Below are positions 1 to 9,722 of a stretch of DNA of 64,000 nt, one piece after another. The translations under genes and the position numbers were made by a program. Position 1 is the first letter of the stretch, and the number at the start of each line of letters is the position of its first letter. The DNA comes from Arthrobacter_E sp044748305 (GTDB lineage: Bacteria > Actinomycetota > Actinomycetes > Actinomycetales > Micrococcaceae), in contig NZ_JBIVFT010000010.1 in the NCBI RefSeq assembly GCF_044748305.1, positions 62,001 to 126,000 of the forward strand. The letters are read 5' to 3'. Below the pieces are notes generated by a model. That model was not told the origin of the DNA. It made no database searches and was given only the letters and a program-made list of their open reading frames with translations.

Positions 1-233
1 TCGAACTCGGCCAGCGCGACCAGGGCTCGCCGGAGCAACTGCTCGCCGGACGCGGTCGGTGCCACCCCCGTGTGATCGCGGACGAAGAGCCTGCTTCCTA
101 CGCGTGCCTCGATCCGCTGCAACAGCGAGGTCAGGGAGGGCTGCGACATGCCCAGCTCGGCCGCGGCCCTCGAAAGAGAGCCGGCCGAGGCGATAGCCCG
201 CAGGGCGCGCAGATGACGTATTTCGAGGCCCAC
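1..233 (-). CDS. LysR-family transcriptional regulator, N-terminal part (cut by window edge)
   Basis: The minus strand reads a typical LysR winged helix-turn-helix from a GTG at 233: it begins MGLEIRHLRALRAIA, then ALRAIASAGSLSRAAAELGM, SQPSLTSLLQRIEARVG and LFVRDHTGVAPTASGE. A stop lies in frame four codons upstream, so GTG at 233 is the only reasonable start. The effector-binding domain lies outside the window. It is divergent from the M24 peptidase at 408, and LysR proteins often regulate the divergent neighbour, so that gene is the natural target. This regulatory link is inferred; no convincing LysR box was found in the gap. Confidence 0.85.
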   Translation of the reverse strand, partial: MGLEIRHLRALRAIASAGSLSRAAAELGMSQPSLTSLLQRIEARVGSRLFVRDHTGVAPTASGEQLLRRALVALAEF

Positions 234-407
234 GAGGCAAGGCTACTCGCGGAGTCAAGGGTACGTGGATATAGCACCGGTCAATACCCCCGTGCCATAG
301 GCGCGGTCATCGAGGGCTTGCCAGACTCGTGCCACCAGCCCGGGCGGCATTCGGCCCGGACCGCCAATCGGCTCCCGGATGCCGGGAGGAAGAAGGAACA
401 CGTGACC

Positions 408-1892
408 ATGTCAACCGTCCGGCCGCCGTCCCCGCGTTCGATGCCGAGCCCTGCCCCGAATGGCTCACACTCCGGCAGCGCGGGCCTTGCGCTCGCGGGG
501 CCCTCAGTACCCCGGCCCGCCGACGCTGAAGGCTTCCGCTCTTTCATCGCCACGGGCTGGGGTTCCCCTGAGCGGCCGGTCAGAACGGCGCCGGGCACCG
601 GGGTGGCCGCCATGCTGCACCGTGAACGGCTGAGCGAGCACTTCCCGGGCCGGCCGCTGCTCATCTCCGCAGGCAGTGCGCCATTGAGATCCGGCGACTG
701 CTTCTACGAGTTCCGTCCGGACAGCGCCTTCGTGTGGTTGACCGGGTGCCAGACCGAGAACGCTGTGCTCGTCATGAGCCCCAGCGGGACGGGTCACGAC
801 TCCGTGCTCTACATCCCGGAACCCTTCGGCCCCGGGGACAGGGGTTTCTTCGAGGACACGGAACACGGGGAACTGTGGGCCGGCCCGGTCCCCGGTCTCG
901 CGGAATGGGAGGCCGCGCTGCAGATCACCGTCCGGCCGTTGTCCCGCCTGGGTGAAGCGGTCGACGCCGTAGTGCCTGCCTTGCGTGCCGGGCACCACGA
1001 GGCTCCGGCCGCACTGCGAGGCATGGAACGGTCCGCCGAACTGGACCGGGTTCTCGCCGAACTCCGGCTGGTCAAGGACGCGTGGGAGATCGGCCAGCTC
1101 CGGGAGGCCGTCAATGCCACCGTCGAAGGCTTCGCCCAGGTGATACGCGAAGTCCCGCGCAGTCTGACGGCCGGTGGCGAGAGATGGCTCCAGGGAACCT
1201 TCGATCGCGCGGCGCGCACGCTCGGGAACGGGCCCGGCTACGCCACGATCGTCGGTTGCGGCGGACACGCACCCACGCTCCACTGGAGCAAGGCCGACGG
1301 TGCGGTCACCGCGGACGAGCTGCTGCTCCTGGACATGGGTGTGGAACTCCGTTCGCTGTACACCGCCGACGTCACCCGGACCTTTCCGGTGTCAGGCACC
1401 TTCAGCCCCGAGCAGCGGAGGGTGTACGAACTGGTGGAGAAGGCTCACCGGGCGGCGCTGGCCGCCGTCGGCCCCGGCAAACGGTTCTCCGACTTCTACA
1501 CGGCGAGTCTGGAAGTCATCGCGCAGGGCCTGCATGACTGGGATCTGCTTCCAGTCTCCGTGGACGAAGCACTGTCTCCGGGCGGCCAGCAGCATCGGCG
1601 CTGGATCGTCTGCGGAGTCGGCCATCATCTCGGGCTCGATGTGCACGACTGCGCCGGAGCGAGCTATGCGGCCTATCAGGCGGGCACGCTCGAACCGGGC
1701 AACGTCCTGGCCGTGGAACCCGGCCTCTATTTCCACTCGCACGATCTGACCGTCCCCGACGAACTGAGGGGCATCGGCATTCGTATCGAGGACAACGTAC
1801 TGGTCACGGGCGCGGGGCACGAGGTGCTCTCCGACGCCCTCCCGAGCACGGCCGACGGCATCGAGCGCTGGATGGCCGCAGTCCTGGGGTGA
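408..1892 (+). CDS. M24B aminopeptidase P family protein (Xaa-Pro aminopeptidase-like)
   Basis: Probable metallopeptidase removing an N-terminal residue before proline. The N-terminal half is an AMP_N creatinase-like domain (RPLLISAGSAPLRSGDCFYE, then FRPDSAFVWLTG). The C-terminal half has the pita-bread metal ligands: Asp in LLLDMGVEL and in YTADVTRTF, His in GVGHHLGLDVHD, Glu in VEPGLYF and Glu in GIRIEDNVL. About 494 residues, slightly longer than E. coli PepP because of a low-complexity Pro/Ser leader of about 40 residues. The frame is open upstream to 72, but that stretch is antisense to lysR and reads as nonsense. AGAAGGA at 391-397 supports ATG at 408; GTG at 402 is an alternative. No signal peptide, so probably cytoplasmic. 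Confidence 0.9.
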   Translation: MSTVRPPSPRSMPSPAPNGSHSGSAGLALAGPSVPRPADAEGFRSFIATGWGSPERPVRTAPGTGVAAMLHRERLSEHFPGRPLLISAGSAPLRSGDCFYEFRPDSAFVWLTGCQTENAVLVMSPSGTGHDSVLYIPEPFGPGDRGFFEDTEHGELWAGPVPGLAEWEAALQITVRPLSRLGEAVDAVVPALRAGHHEAPAALRGMERSAELDRVLAELRLVKDAWEIGQLREAVNATVEGFAQVIREVPRSLTAGGERWLQGTFDRAARTLGNGPGYATIVGCGGHAPTLHWSKADGAVTADELLLLDMGVELRSLYTADVTRTFPVSGTFSPEQRRVYELVEKAHRAALAAVGPGKRFSDFYTASLEVIAQGLHDWDLLPVSVDEALSPGGQQHRRWIVCGVGHHLGLDVHDCAGASYAAYQAGTLEPGNVLAVEPGLYFHSHDLTVPDELRGIGIRIEDNVLVTGAGHEVLSDALPSTADGIERWMAAVLG

Positions 1893-1960
1893 GCAGTCCG
1901 AAGAAAGAAATCGAATGACAGGAAAACGCCGGGAGACCGGCTCTGAACACAGGAGATTCG

Positions 1961-2911
1961 ATGAACAGCACCCTCAAGAACAAGAACACCGGTGCAGGCC
2001 ACAGCACCGTGAGGAGCCGAACCGCACGGAAGAAGGGCCTGGCCGCCGCCGTCGCCGGTCTCGTGTGCCTGGGCGCCACGCTGGCGATCGCACCGCCGGC
2101 CAGCGCCTCGGACGATCCCTACGGCATGCTCGTGGATGGCTACCGGCCGTCCGATCAATCGGTGGCACCGTTCGCCTGGGCCGGCAAGCTCAAGGCGACG
2201 AGCGACGGCACGCTGATGGAGTCGTGCAGCGCCACCCTGGTGGGTCCGCACACGATCATCACGGACGCGCACTGCTTGCCTGACCCTGATTACACCTACA
2301 CCTTCTATCTGCAGTACAACAACGGATCGTCGGGAGACTTCGCCAGCTGCAATGTCGCGGGGACCAGTACGCTCGCGCCGTATTACATCAACCCGAAGTA
2401 CAACGCGAGCTCCGACGGCGACGTCTCCTATGACTGGGCCATCGCGAACCTCGGATCGTGCAATCTCGCGCCGCTCGGCCCGGGCAAGTACCCGGCGGTG
2501 CGGGACAAGTCCTTCACCCCGTCCAGCTACATCAACATGGGCTACCCCTACGTCGACATGGACACCAGCTCGAAGTGGAACTCCATCCGTTCCCACAACG
2601 GTGACCCTCTGCGTTCCACGGCCGAACGGACGGCGCTGAGCAACGGCGAATTGCTGCAGACCTGCGGTTTCGTGTCCAGCTCCGGCACCCGTCCCGCGGA
2701 CAAGTGGCAGTCCCAGCCGGCCGTGGGGATTCCGTGCCGTCTGGGCAGCGGATCCAGCGGTGGCGGCTGGCTGGCCGAGGACAGCAACTCGTCCTCCGGA
2801 TGGGCCTTGGTGGGCGTGAACGGTTTCGACAACAACGACGCGCCCGGCATCCAGTACACGGGCTACTGGGACCAGAGTTTCCTGACCACCGTGAACTCCT
2901 ACCTGAGCTGA
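1961..2911 (+). CDS. Secreted trypsin-like serine protease (S1 family)
   Basis: Exported S1-fold endopeptidase of 316 residues. A Sec-type signal peptide has a basic N region (RSRTARKKG), a hydrophobic core and a probable cleavage after PASAS. The catalytic triad is visible as His in ITDAHC, Asp in SYDWAIANL and Ser in LGSGSSGGGW. Cysteines around the His and Ser regions suit disulfides in an extracellular enzyme. AGGAGA at 1951-1956 precedes the ATG. It starts 68 bp after the M24 peptidase on the same strand, so the two may be cotranscribed, and converges closely on the NUDIX gene. Substrate unknown. Confidence 0.9.
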   Translation: MNSTLKNKNTGAGHSTVRSRTARKKGLAAAVAGLVCLGATLAIAPPASASDDPYGMLVDGYRPSDQSVAPFAWAGKLKATSDGTLMESCSATLVGPHTIITDAHCLPDPDYTYTFYLQYNNGSSGDFASCNVAGTSTLAPYYINPKYNASSDGDVSYDWAIANLGSCNLAPLGPGKYPAVRDKSFTPSSYINMGYPYVDMDTSSKWNSIRSHNGDPLRSTAERTALSNGELLQTCGFVSSSGTRPADKWQSQPAVGIPCRLGSGSSGGGWLAEDSNSSSGWALVGVNGFDNNDAPGIQYTGYWDQSFLTTVNSYLS

Positions 2912-2924
2912 CGGTCGGGCAAGG

Positions 2925-3467
2925 CTAGAAGGAACCGACCCCCGCGTAGGCCAGCGCCTGCCGCACGAGGTGGCCGCGACCGCCGTCGAACTCCTGCTGG
3001 ACTTCTGGACTCAGCATCTCCTCCGGTGACATCCAGGTCAGTTCCAGCGCGTCCTGTCGAGGGCTGCACTCGCCCGTGACCGGGACGAGGTACACGAGGG
3101 AGACGGCGTGCTGGCGGTCGTCCGTGAAGCCGGTCTGGGAAGGGGCCGGGAAGTACTCGGCCACCGTGAAGGGCACGGGGCTCGGCGGCAGCAGCGGCAG
3201 CGCCAGATTGCCGAGGTCCTTCTCCAGATGCCGCAGCAGTGCAGCCCTGATGGTCTCCCGGTACAGGACCCGTCCGGAGACCAGGGACCGCGCCATATTG
3301 CCCTCGGCATCGCCTTGCAGCAGCGTCCCCACCTCGATCACCAAGCCGAGGGGGTCCAGACGCACGGGAACCGCCTCCACATACACCATGGGGAGGCGGT
3401 TCCTCGCTTCGTACAGGTCCTCATCGGACAGCCAGCCGGGGTAGGGGTCCGGTGTGCGCACGCTCAT
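2925..3467 (-). CDS. NUDIX-fold protein (DUF4916 type)
   Basis: About 180 residues. It matches the actinobacterial NUDIX-like DUF4916 family by pattern: DPYPGWLSDEDL at the N terminus, then LPMVYVEAVPVRLDPLG, ARSLVSGRVLYRETIRAALL and PFTVAEYFPAP. The REXXEE core of the NUDIX box is poorly conserved, with ETIRAALLRHLEKDLG in its place, so hydrolase activity is uncertain. The ATG at 3467 was preferred over the longer frame (3497) because family members begin close to the DPxPGW motif. It is convergent with the serine protease (13 bp between stops) and lies upstream of nothing on its strand. Confidence 0.75.
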   Translation of the reverse strand: MSVRTPDPYPGWLSDEDLYEARNRLPMVYVEAVPVRLDPLGLVIEVGTLLQGDAEGNMARSLVSGRVLYRETIRAALLRHLEKDLGNLALPLLPPSPVPFTVAEYFPAPSQTGFTDDRQHAVSLVYLVPVTGECSPRQDALELTWMSPEEMLSPEVQQEFDGGRGHLVRQALAYAGVGSF

Positions 3468-3507
3468 GAACCCATTATCACCGCCCGGGCGCCCCAATCC
3501 GGGCAGC

Positions 3508-4020
3508 TCAGCCGGAGAAGCTCGCGGCCCACTCGTCGACGCGCCGCTTCGCCTCCTCCACGGAGAGGTCCTCGATGCGGGTCATGACGGCCCAGCGGAC
3601 GCCGAAGGGGTCGAGGATCGAGGCGTAGCGGTCGCCCGAGACGAAGTTCGCGGGGGCCTCCCGGATGGTGGCGCCGGCGGCCTCGGCACGCGCCGTGACG
3701 GCGTCCACATCGGTGACGTAGAGGGCCAGGGACATGCTGATGCCGCCCGCTTGCGGGGCGACGAGCCCGTACTCGGGCAGCGGATCCCCGACGGTGATGC
3801 TTCCGGAGCTGAAGCGCAGCTCGGCCTCGCCGATCATCTCGCCCATGCGGGTGTCGGAGACGACGACGGCGCCGAAGACATCGCGGTAGAACTCCAATGC
3901 CTTGGCGGCGGGGGAGACCACGACGTGAGGGGTGATGGAGGTGCGGCCGTGGGGCAGGCCGTCCGTGGTGTACTGCCCGGTGACGGCGGTGGTGTTCTGC
4001 TGTTCTGGTGTCTCAGTCAT
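3508..4020 (-). CDS. VOC-superfamily protein (PhnB/glyoxalase-like)
   Basis: 170-residue protein of the vicinal oxygen chelate fold. TSITPHVVVSPAAKALEFYRD opens the first beta-alpha-beta module, followed by GEMIGEAELRFSSGSITVGD and the second module SMSLALYVTDVDAVTARAEA with DPFGVRWAVMTRIEDLS near the end, the layout of PhnB/YaeR-like proteins. Such proteins are usually annotated as glyoxalase or bleomycin-resistance-like, and no substrate can be assigned. The frame is open far upstream (to 4455), but that part is antisense to the TetR gene and the hexamer repeat; ATG at 4020 gives the family-normal N terminus. Confidence 0.82.
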   Translation of the reverse strand: MTETPEQQNTTAVTGQYTTDGLPHGRTSITPHVVVSPAAKALEFYRDVFGAVVVSDTRMGEMIGEAELRFSSGSITVGDPLPEYGLVAPQAGGISMSLALYVTDVDAVTARAEAAGATIREAPANFVSGDRYASILDPFGVRWAVMTRIEDLSVEEAKRRVDEWAASFSG

Positions 4021-4067
4021 GACACCATGATGACGCGCGCCCGGGCGGCGGGTCTTGAACAAATCGG

Positions 4068-4097
4068 CCAGTGCCAGTGCCAGTGCCAGTGCCAGTG
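4068..4097. repeat. Short tandem repeat, five perfect copies of CCAGTG
   Basis: Five uninterrupted copies of the hexamer CCAGTG, followed by a degenerate sixth copy (CCGGTT). It lies in the 131-bp gap between the VOC gene and the TetR gene. Because the unit is six bases, copy-number change would not shift any frame running through it. Confidence 0.9.
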
Positions 4098-4151
4098 CCG
4101 GTTTCGGCGCTGGTGCGCCTGTCGGAGCACGAGCCTCGCCGGACGGCGGAC

Positions 4152-4748
4152 TCAGTGCCCCTGTGCGACCTCGGCCAGGACTCTCACCATGGCCTGAAGA
4201 TCCTCCGCCGAGGGACGGTCTTCGATGCCTGCGTGGCTGCTGTCCGAGTGCAGGAACAGCGCTGCGAACACGAGCGAAGTGGCGGCACGGGCCCGGAGGG
4301 GAGTGGTCTTCTCCTCTGCCAGCGAGATGATCTCCGCCCGGAGCCCTGACATCCAGTGGTGCACTGCCGCCATGAGCTCCGGTTCGTTGTCCACGAGCTT
4401 CTTCAGCCGGGGCACACTGTCCGGCCCGGTGGACAGGCTTCCAATGAGCACGCACAGATCGCTGATGATCGGTCCCCGGCTTTCGAGGAACAGCTCGGTA
4501 CGCGACTCGGAGAGCGGCGTGTTCGGCAGGCCGAGCGAGGCTGCCGCCTTGGACGGGAAATAGTTGAAGAAGGTGCGTTCCGAGATGCCCGCGCGGGCGC
4601 AGATGTCCGCGATGGTCACCTGGGCGAGCCCCTCTTCGAGGACCAATTCCTGGGCGGCGTTGTGAATCGCTTGGCGGGTCTGTTGCTTTTTCCGCTCGCG
4701 CAAGGAGGGCGCGGGAGGGGTGGCCGGTGAGGCCGGAACGCTGTTCAT
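4152..4748 (-). CDS. TetR/AcrR-family regulator, probable repressor of the adjacent MFS pump
   Basis: 198 residues. The N-terminal TetR helix-turn-helix is clear: RERKKQQTRQAIHNAAQELV, then VTIADICARAGISERTFFNYF and PSKAAA. The remainder is the usual variable helical ligand-binding domain. It is on the same strand as, and 67 bp downstream of, the stop of the drug-efflux gene at 4816-6876, so the pair may share the promoter above the pump. Two inverted repeats sit on that promoter (6943-6998), fitting negative autoregulated control relieved by a pump substrate. That regulatory reading is inference from layout. Confidence 0.88.
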   Translation of the reverse strand: MNSVPASPATPPAPSLRERKKQQTRQAIHNAAQELVLEEGLAQVTIADICARAGISERTFFNYFPSKAAASLGLPNTPLSESRTELFLESRGPIISDLCVLIGSLSTGPDSVPRLKKLVDNEPELMAAVHHWMSGLRAEIISLAEEKTTPLRARAATSLVFAALFLHSDSSHAGIEDRPSAEDLQAMVRVLAEVAQGH

Positions 4749-4815
4749 GGGTCTTCCTCCGGTCTGCCCGCTGCCGGCCCGGTGAGAGGCCGGCAGCGGT
4801 TCAGTCCTGTGCTGC

Positions 4816-6876
4816 TCAGGCTTCGGCGGCCTGGGCGGCGTTGTTCTTGTCCGCCTGCTCCTGCAGAGCCGAGCGCTGACGCAGCGGCGGCACCTTGAAG
4901 AACCAGCTCAGAATGAAGGCAACCACGATCACGCCGAGACCCACCCAGTAGATGCTCACAGCCGAGTTGTTGAACCCGGTCATGAACTGGCGGGTCAGCC
5001 GCGGATCGGCACCCTTGAGGTACGAGGTGTCCGATGTCGAGGCGCTGCTGCCGCTGTCCTGCGACTTCTGCTCCTTCAGCTTCTCCACCATGGTCGGTAC
5101 GAGCTTGTCGACGACGGCGGAACGCTGGCTCTCATTGGAGTAGTCGATGCTCAGTTTACCGTTCACCACGGAGGCGTTGGCCTTCTGGGACGCGGCCTCC
5201 AGTGCCTTCTGTTCGGCCGTCGGCTTGGCCGCGGCGACCTGCTGCTCGATGATGGCCGGGGCCATCTCGGCGGGCAACTGGCCTGCGGTGACCTTCGCCT
5301 GGACCGCTGCCGTGACCTGCTGGGTCACGGCGTCGTCGGCGGCCTTCTTGGCCGCGGCGGTGCCCTGGTCCAGACCCTTCTGGATCTCGTCCTTGACCGG
5401 CCCCACGATCGGGTTCCACAGCTGGTCCATCACGCCCTTGTTGGACGGGTTGGTGGCCACGGAGGGCGTGAGTGCCGCATCCAGGGAGGTCCGCAGGTCG
5501 TTCTCGTTCTGCATGGCCGTGGTGATGTTGTTCGGCATCACGGCGAACAGGACGGAGAGCAGCACGGCGGTTCCCAAGGTGCCGCCGATCTGGCGGAAGA
5601 ACGTGGAGGAGCTGGTGGCCACACCCATGTCACGCGGCTCCACCGAGTTCTGCGAGGCCAGGGTCAGCGTCTGCATGAGCTGGCCGAGGCCGAGACCGAT
5701 CAGGAACATGCCGATCATCAGGAACCACAGCGGTTTGTCGATGGTCATGAAGGTCAGGACCACGTAGCCGCAGGCCGTGAAGAAGGTGCCCGTGATCGGG
5801 AAGATCCGGTAGCGGCCCGTCCGGGCGATCAGCTGGCCGGAGATGATGGAGGCGAGCATGAGGCCCGCGACCATGGGCAGCGTGGCGAAGCCGGACTCGG
5901 TCGGGGACAGCCCCGTGACGAGCTGGAGGTAGAGCGGCAGGGTCAGCATGGCGCCGAACATCGCGAAGCCCACCAGGAAGCCCAGGATGGTCGCCATGGA
6001 GAACGTCCCGGACTGGAAGAGCCGCAGCGGGATGATCGCGTCCTTGCCCATGCGGTTCTCGATGATGATGAATGCGATCAGGCCGACGACGCCGATCACG
6101 TAGCAGGTGATCGAACCTGCGGAGCCCCAGCCCCATTCGCGGCCCTGCTCGGCCACCAGCAGCAGCGGGACCAGGGTTGCGACCACGGCTGTGGCGCCCC
6201 ACCAGTCGATGCGCACCTTGCCGTGCTCGTGGAACTTGGGCAGGTGCAGGAATGCGAGGACCATGGCGAGGGCCACCAGGCCGATCGGCACGTTGATCAG
6301 GAACACCCAGCGCCAGCCCGGGATCCAGAGGATCTCACTCGCGTCGGCGAAGACGCCGCCGATGAGCGGGCCCACCACGGAGGACACGGCGAAGACGGCC
6401 AGGAAGTAACCCTGGTACTTGGCGCGCTCACGGGGAGCGAGGATGTCACCCATGATGGCCAGCGGGATGGACATGAGGGCGCCGGCGCCGATGCCCTGGA
6501 AGCCTCGGAAGGCGGCCAGCATGATCATGGAGGTGGAGAAGGACGAAAGCAGGGATCCGAGGAGGAAGACGCCGAGTCCGAAGAGGTAGAGCGGCCGGCG
6601 TCCGAAGATGTCGGAGAGCTTGCCGTAGATCGGGGTCGCGATGGTGGAGGTGATCAGGTAGGCCGTGGTGACCCACGCCTGCTGATCCAGCCCGTGCAGG
6701 TCGTCGCCGATGGTACGGATGGCCGTGCCGACGATCGTCTGATCCAGGGAGGACAGGAACATGCCCGCCATCAGGGCGTAGATGACCAACAGGATCTGCC
6801 GGTGGGTCATGATGGGCGAGCCGGAATCCGATGGTGGATTCCCGGCCGTGGCCGTACTCGTGGTACTGGTGCTCAT
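4816..6876 (-). CDS. MFS transporter, DHA2 (14-TMS) drug:H+ antiporter with long external loop
   Basis: Multidrug efflux permease of 686 residues. Typical DHA2 sequences are visible: FLSSLDQTIVGTAIRTIGDD in TM1, GKLSDIFGRRPLYLFGL (motif A) after TM2 and GFQGIGAGALMSIP. The first 13 helices form a standard core. A hydrophilic Ala/Gln/Lys-rich stretch of about 190 residues (near residues 445-635) then separates TM13 from TM14, and the last helix precedes a short basic tail. The open frame extends to 7011 but the upstream part lies over the promoter; ATG at 6876 gives MSTSTTST, a normal start. The downstream TetR gene is its likely repressor and AraC is divergent. Confidence 0.9.
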   Translation of the reverse strand: MSTSTTSTATAGNPPSDSGSPIMTHRQILLVIYALMAGMFLSSLDQTIVGTAIRTIGDDLHGLDQQAWVTTAYLITSTIATPIYGKLSDIFGRRPLYLFGLGVFLLGSLLSSFSTSMIMLAAFRGFQGIGAGALMSIPLAIMGDILAPRERAKYQGYFLAVFAVSSVVGPLIGGVFADASEILWIPGWRWVFLINVPIGLVALAMVLAFLHLPKFHEHGKVRIDWWGATAVVATLVPLLLVAEQGREWGWGSAGSITCYVIGVVGLIAFIIIENRMGKDAIIPLRLFQSGTFSMATILGFLVGFAMFGAMLTLPLYLQLVTGLSPTESGFATLPMVAGLMLASIISGQLIARTGRYRIFPITGTFFTACGYVVLTFMTIDKPLWFLMIGMFLIGLGLGQLMQTLTLASQNSVEPRDMGVATSSSTFFRQIGGTLGTAVLLSVLFAVMPNNITTAMQNENDLRTSLDAALTPSVATNPSNKGVMDQLWNPIVGPVKDEIQKGLDQGTAAAKKAADDAVTQQVTAAVQAKVTAGQLPAEMAPAIIEQQVAAAKPTAEQKALEAASQKANASVVNGKLSIDYSNESQRSAVVDKLVPTMVEKLKEQKSQDSGSSASTSDTSYLKGADPRLTRQFMTGFNNSAVSIYWVGLGVIVVAFILSWFFKVPPLRQRSALQEQADKNNAAQAAEA

Positions 6877-6942
6877 GGAGTGACAGGACTTTCCGTGCGT
6901 GATGGTTCGGGGAGTGCTGTGCCGCAACAAGCGGCGAGAAAT

Positions 6943-6998
6943 TTGCAGACTCTGCAAGATTACAGAGCCTGCAACAATTATGGCAAGCAAGTTGCTTG
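6943..6998 (-). promoter_or_regulatory. Promoter with two overlapping operators for the MFS pump
   Basis: On the minus strand a -35-like TTGCCA (6986-6981) and a -10-like TAATCT (6962-6957) are 18 bp apart. An inverted repeat of two 12-bp arms (6943-6954 and 6963-6974, one mismatch, 8-bp spacer) lies across the -10. A second perfect one, CAAGCAA-g-TTGCTTG (6984-6998), covers the -35. TetR proteins typically bind such sites; the TetR at 4152 is the obvious candidate, with AraC at 7029 as the alternative. Confidence 0.75.
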
Positions 6999-7028
6999 TG
7001 ACAACTAACACTCAATGGGAGGGAATGG

Positions 7029-7853
7029 ATGGGCGTCGTCTCCAAAGGACATCTGAACCCCGGCTCCGCCGGAGTGCGCATGGAACGTTTCGCCCTGGCC
7101 GCCCCGGGAGAAGCGCTCTCCGAGATCGTCCGGCACCTCTGGTTCGTGCGCTGGGAGCTGCCCGCCGGCGTCGTCCGCCCACAACGCGTGCTCAGCTATC
7201 CCGCCTCGAATCTGGTGATCGGGCCCGAAGGGGCCATCGTCTCCGGGCTCGGCACCGCCGTCGCCGTCCAGGAGCTGCGCGGCCGGTCCTGGGTCCTCGG
7301 GGCGTTGTTGCGGCCCGGGGCCACGCGGCTCTTCAGCGTCGAAACCCCTGCCCGGCTCGTGGGGCGGCAACTGCCGCTCACGCAGGTCCCCGTAGGCGAC
7401 ATTGCGCGGGCCGTCGACGACGGCGGCGATCCGGAGCGGCTCAGGGAGATCGTCAGTGCCTGGCTGGGGCCGTTCACGGAACGTATCGATGAGCGCCTAC
7501 GGCTGTGCAACAAGGTCTGCCGGATCGCCGAGGAGGACGGTTCTCTGACCCGCGTCGACGAGCTGGCCGAGCGGGTCGACCTGCCCCTCAGAACACTCGA
7601 CCGTCTGGTCAAGGAGCATGTGGGGGTCACGCCCAAGTGGCTCATCGACTGCCGACGGCTGCAGGAGGCCGCCACGGCGCTCTACGCGGACTCCGCTGTC
7701 CACTTGGCCGAACTGGCCGAGCGCCTGGGCTTCGCCGACCAGGCCCACCTGACGCGGGCGTACCGCAAGGTCATCGGCGAGACGCCCGCCCAGACCCGGC
7801 TGGCCGGTGAACAGGCCCGGGCGGCGGGCACCGCGCCACCCCGGTTGAGGTGA
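7029..7853 (+). CDS. AraC-family transcriptional regulator (DUF6597-type N domain)
   Basis: 274 residues. The N-terminal part (EIVRHLWFVRWELP, QRVLSYPASNLVIGPEG, LLRPGATRLF) is the sensory domain frequent in actinobacterial AraC proteins. The C-terminal half contains the two AraC HTH motifs, VDELAERVDLPLRTLDRLVK and VHLAELAERLGFADQAHLTR followed by AYRKVIGETPAQTR. GGGAGGGA at 7017-7024 lies just before the ATG. Divergent from the MFS pump, so the 150-bp gap probably carries both promoters. Its ligand and targets are unknown. Confidence 0.88.
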   Translation: MGVVSKGHLNPGSAGVRMERFALAAPGEALSEIVRHLWFVRWELPAGVVRPQRVLSYPASNLVIGPEGAIVSGLGTAVAVQELRGRSWVLGALLRPGATRLFSVETPARLVGRQLPLTQVPVGDIARAVDDGGDPERLREIVSAWLGPFTERIDERLRLCNKVCRIAEEDGSLTRVDELAERVDLPLRTLDRLVKEHVGVTPKWLIDCRRLQEAATALYADSAVHLAELAERLGFADQAHLTRAYRKVIGETPAQTRLAGEQARAAGTAPPRLR

Positions 7854-7882
7854 GCAGGGTGCGCACCGCCTAGGCTGGTCCG

Positions 7883-8557
7883 ATGAGTTCTGTGCGCCCG
7901 CCCGCTCCGACGATCCGGACAACGCTCCGTCGCGCCTTGTTCCTGGCCGTTCCGGGTGCCGCGTGGTTCGTACTCATGATGGCCATGTATCAGGGGCACT
8001 GGGGCTTCGGGGCGGCCGATCAGCCCGTGCACGACTGGGCCGTCGGGATCCGTACGCCGTTCGCCACGGCGCTGCTCGCGGCACTGACCACGGTCACCGG
8101 GCCGACATGGATGACGGCGATCAGTGCCGTGGTGGGGTTCGGCTGGATGCTGTGGCGCCGTGAATGGCGTCGTCCTCTGGTCTTCCTGGCGTCGATGCTC
8201 GTGGCCGTGCTCTGTTCAAGCCTCATCAAGCACGAGCTCAGCCGTGCCCGGCCCGATCCGGCCTTCATGGTCCTCGGCCCGGAAGCGAGCCCGGCGTTCC
8301 CATCCGGCCACACGCTCGGATCCGCAGTCTTCGCGCTCGTGCTGGCGTATCTGCTCACCGTGCACACCGGCCGTCGTCGCGCCGTCGTCGGCCTTGGGCT
8401 CGCCGCGTTGCTGCCGCTGGCTGTGGGGTTCAGCCGCATCTACCTCGGGTACCACTGGCTGACGGACGTGCTCGCCTCGCTGGGTCTGGCCCTCGTGGTG
8501 CTCGCCGCGGCGACGGTGGCCGAAGCATGGCTCGATGACTCGCGAAGTAACAGCTGA
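7883..8557 (+). CDS. PAP2-superfamily membrane phosphatase
   Basis: 224-residue integral membrane protein of the type 2 phosphatidic acid phosphatase family, which removes phosphate from lipid pyrophosphates or phosphatidates at the outer membrane face. The three catalytic motifs are present: KHELSRARPDP, PAFPSGHTLGS and SRIYLGYHWLTDVLAS. Five to six hydrophobic segments flank them. Substrate (undecaprenyl-PP, phosphatidate or other) cannot be told. A -10-like TAGGCT ends 6 bases before the ATG, so the transcript is likely leaderless. Confidence 0.9.
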   Translation: MSSVRPPAPTIRTTLRRALFLAVPGAAWFVLMMAMYQGHWGFGAADQPVHDWAVGIRTPFATALLAALTTVTGPTWMTAISAVVGFGWMLWRREWRRPLVFLASMLVAVLCSSLIKHELSRARPDPAFMVLGPEASPAFPSGHTLGSAVFALVLAYLLTVHTGRRRAVVGLGLAALLPLAVGFSRIYLGYHWLTDVLASLGLALVVLAAATVAEAWLDDSRSNS

Positions 8558-8621
8558 CGCCCTTATCGCGGTGTTTTAGGGGTCTCAGCTGCGCACTCGC
8601 GAAACGTGCAGGGGCGGAAGG

Positions 8622-9718
<1,097 letters not shown>

Positions 9719-9722
<4 letters not shown>

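Noticed and set aside
72..407. N-terminal extension of the M24 peptidase frame
   Set aside because: Runs antisense through lysR and the intergenic region; a good ribosome site sits before 408.
234..407. LysR binding box in the lysR/M24 gap
   Set aside because: A loose T-N11-A symmetry can be drawn around 275-295, but it is no better than chance in a GC-rich gap.
4021..4455. N-terminal extension of the VOC frame
   Set aside because: Antisense to tetR and through the hexamer tract; the family-like part begins at 4020.
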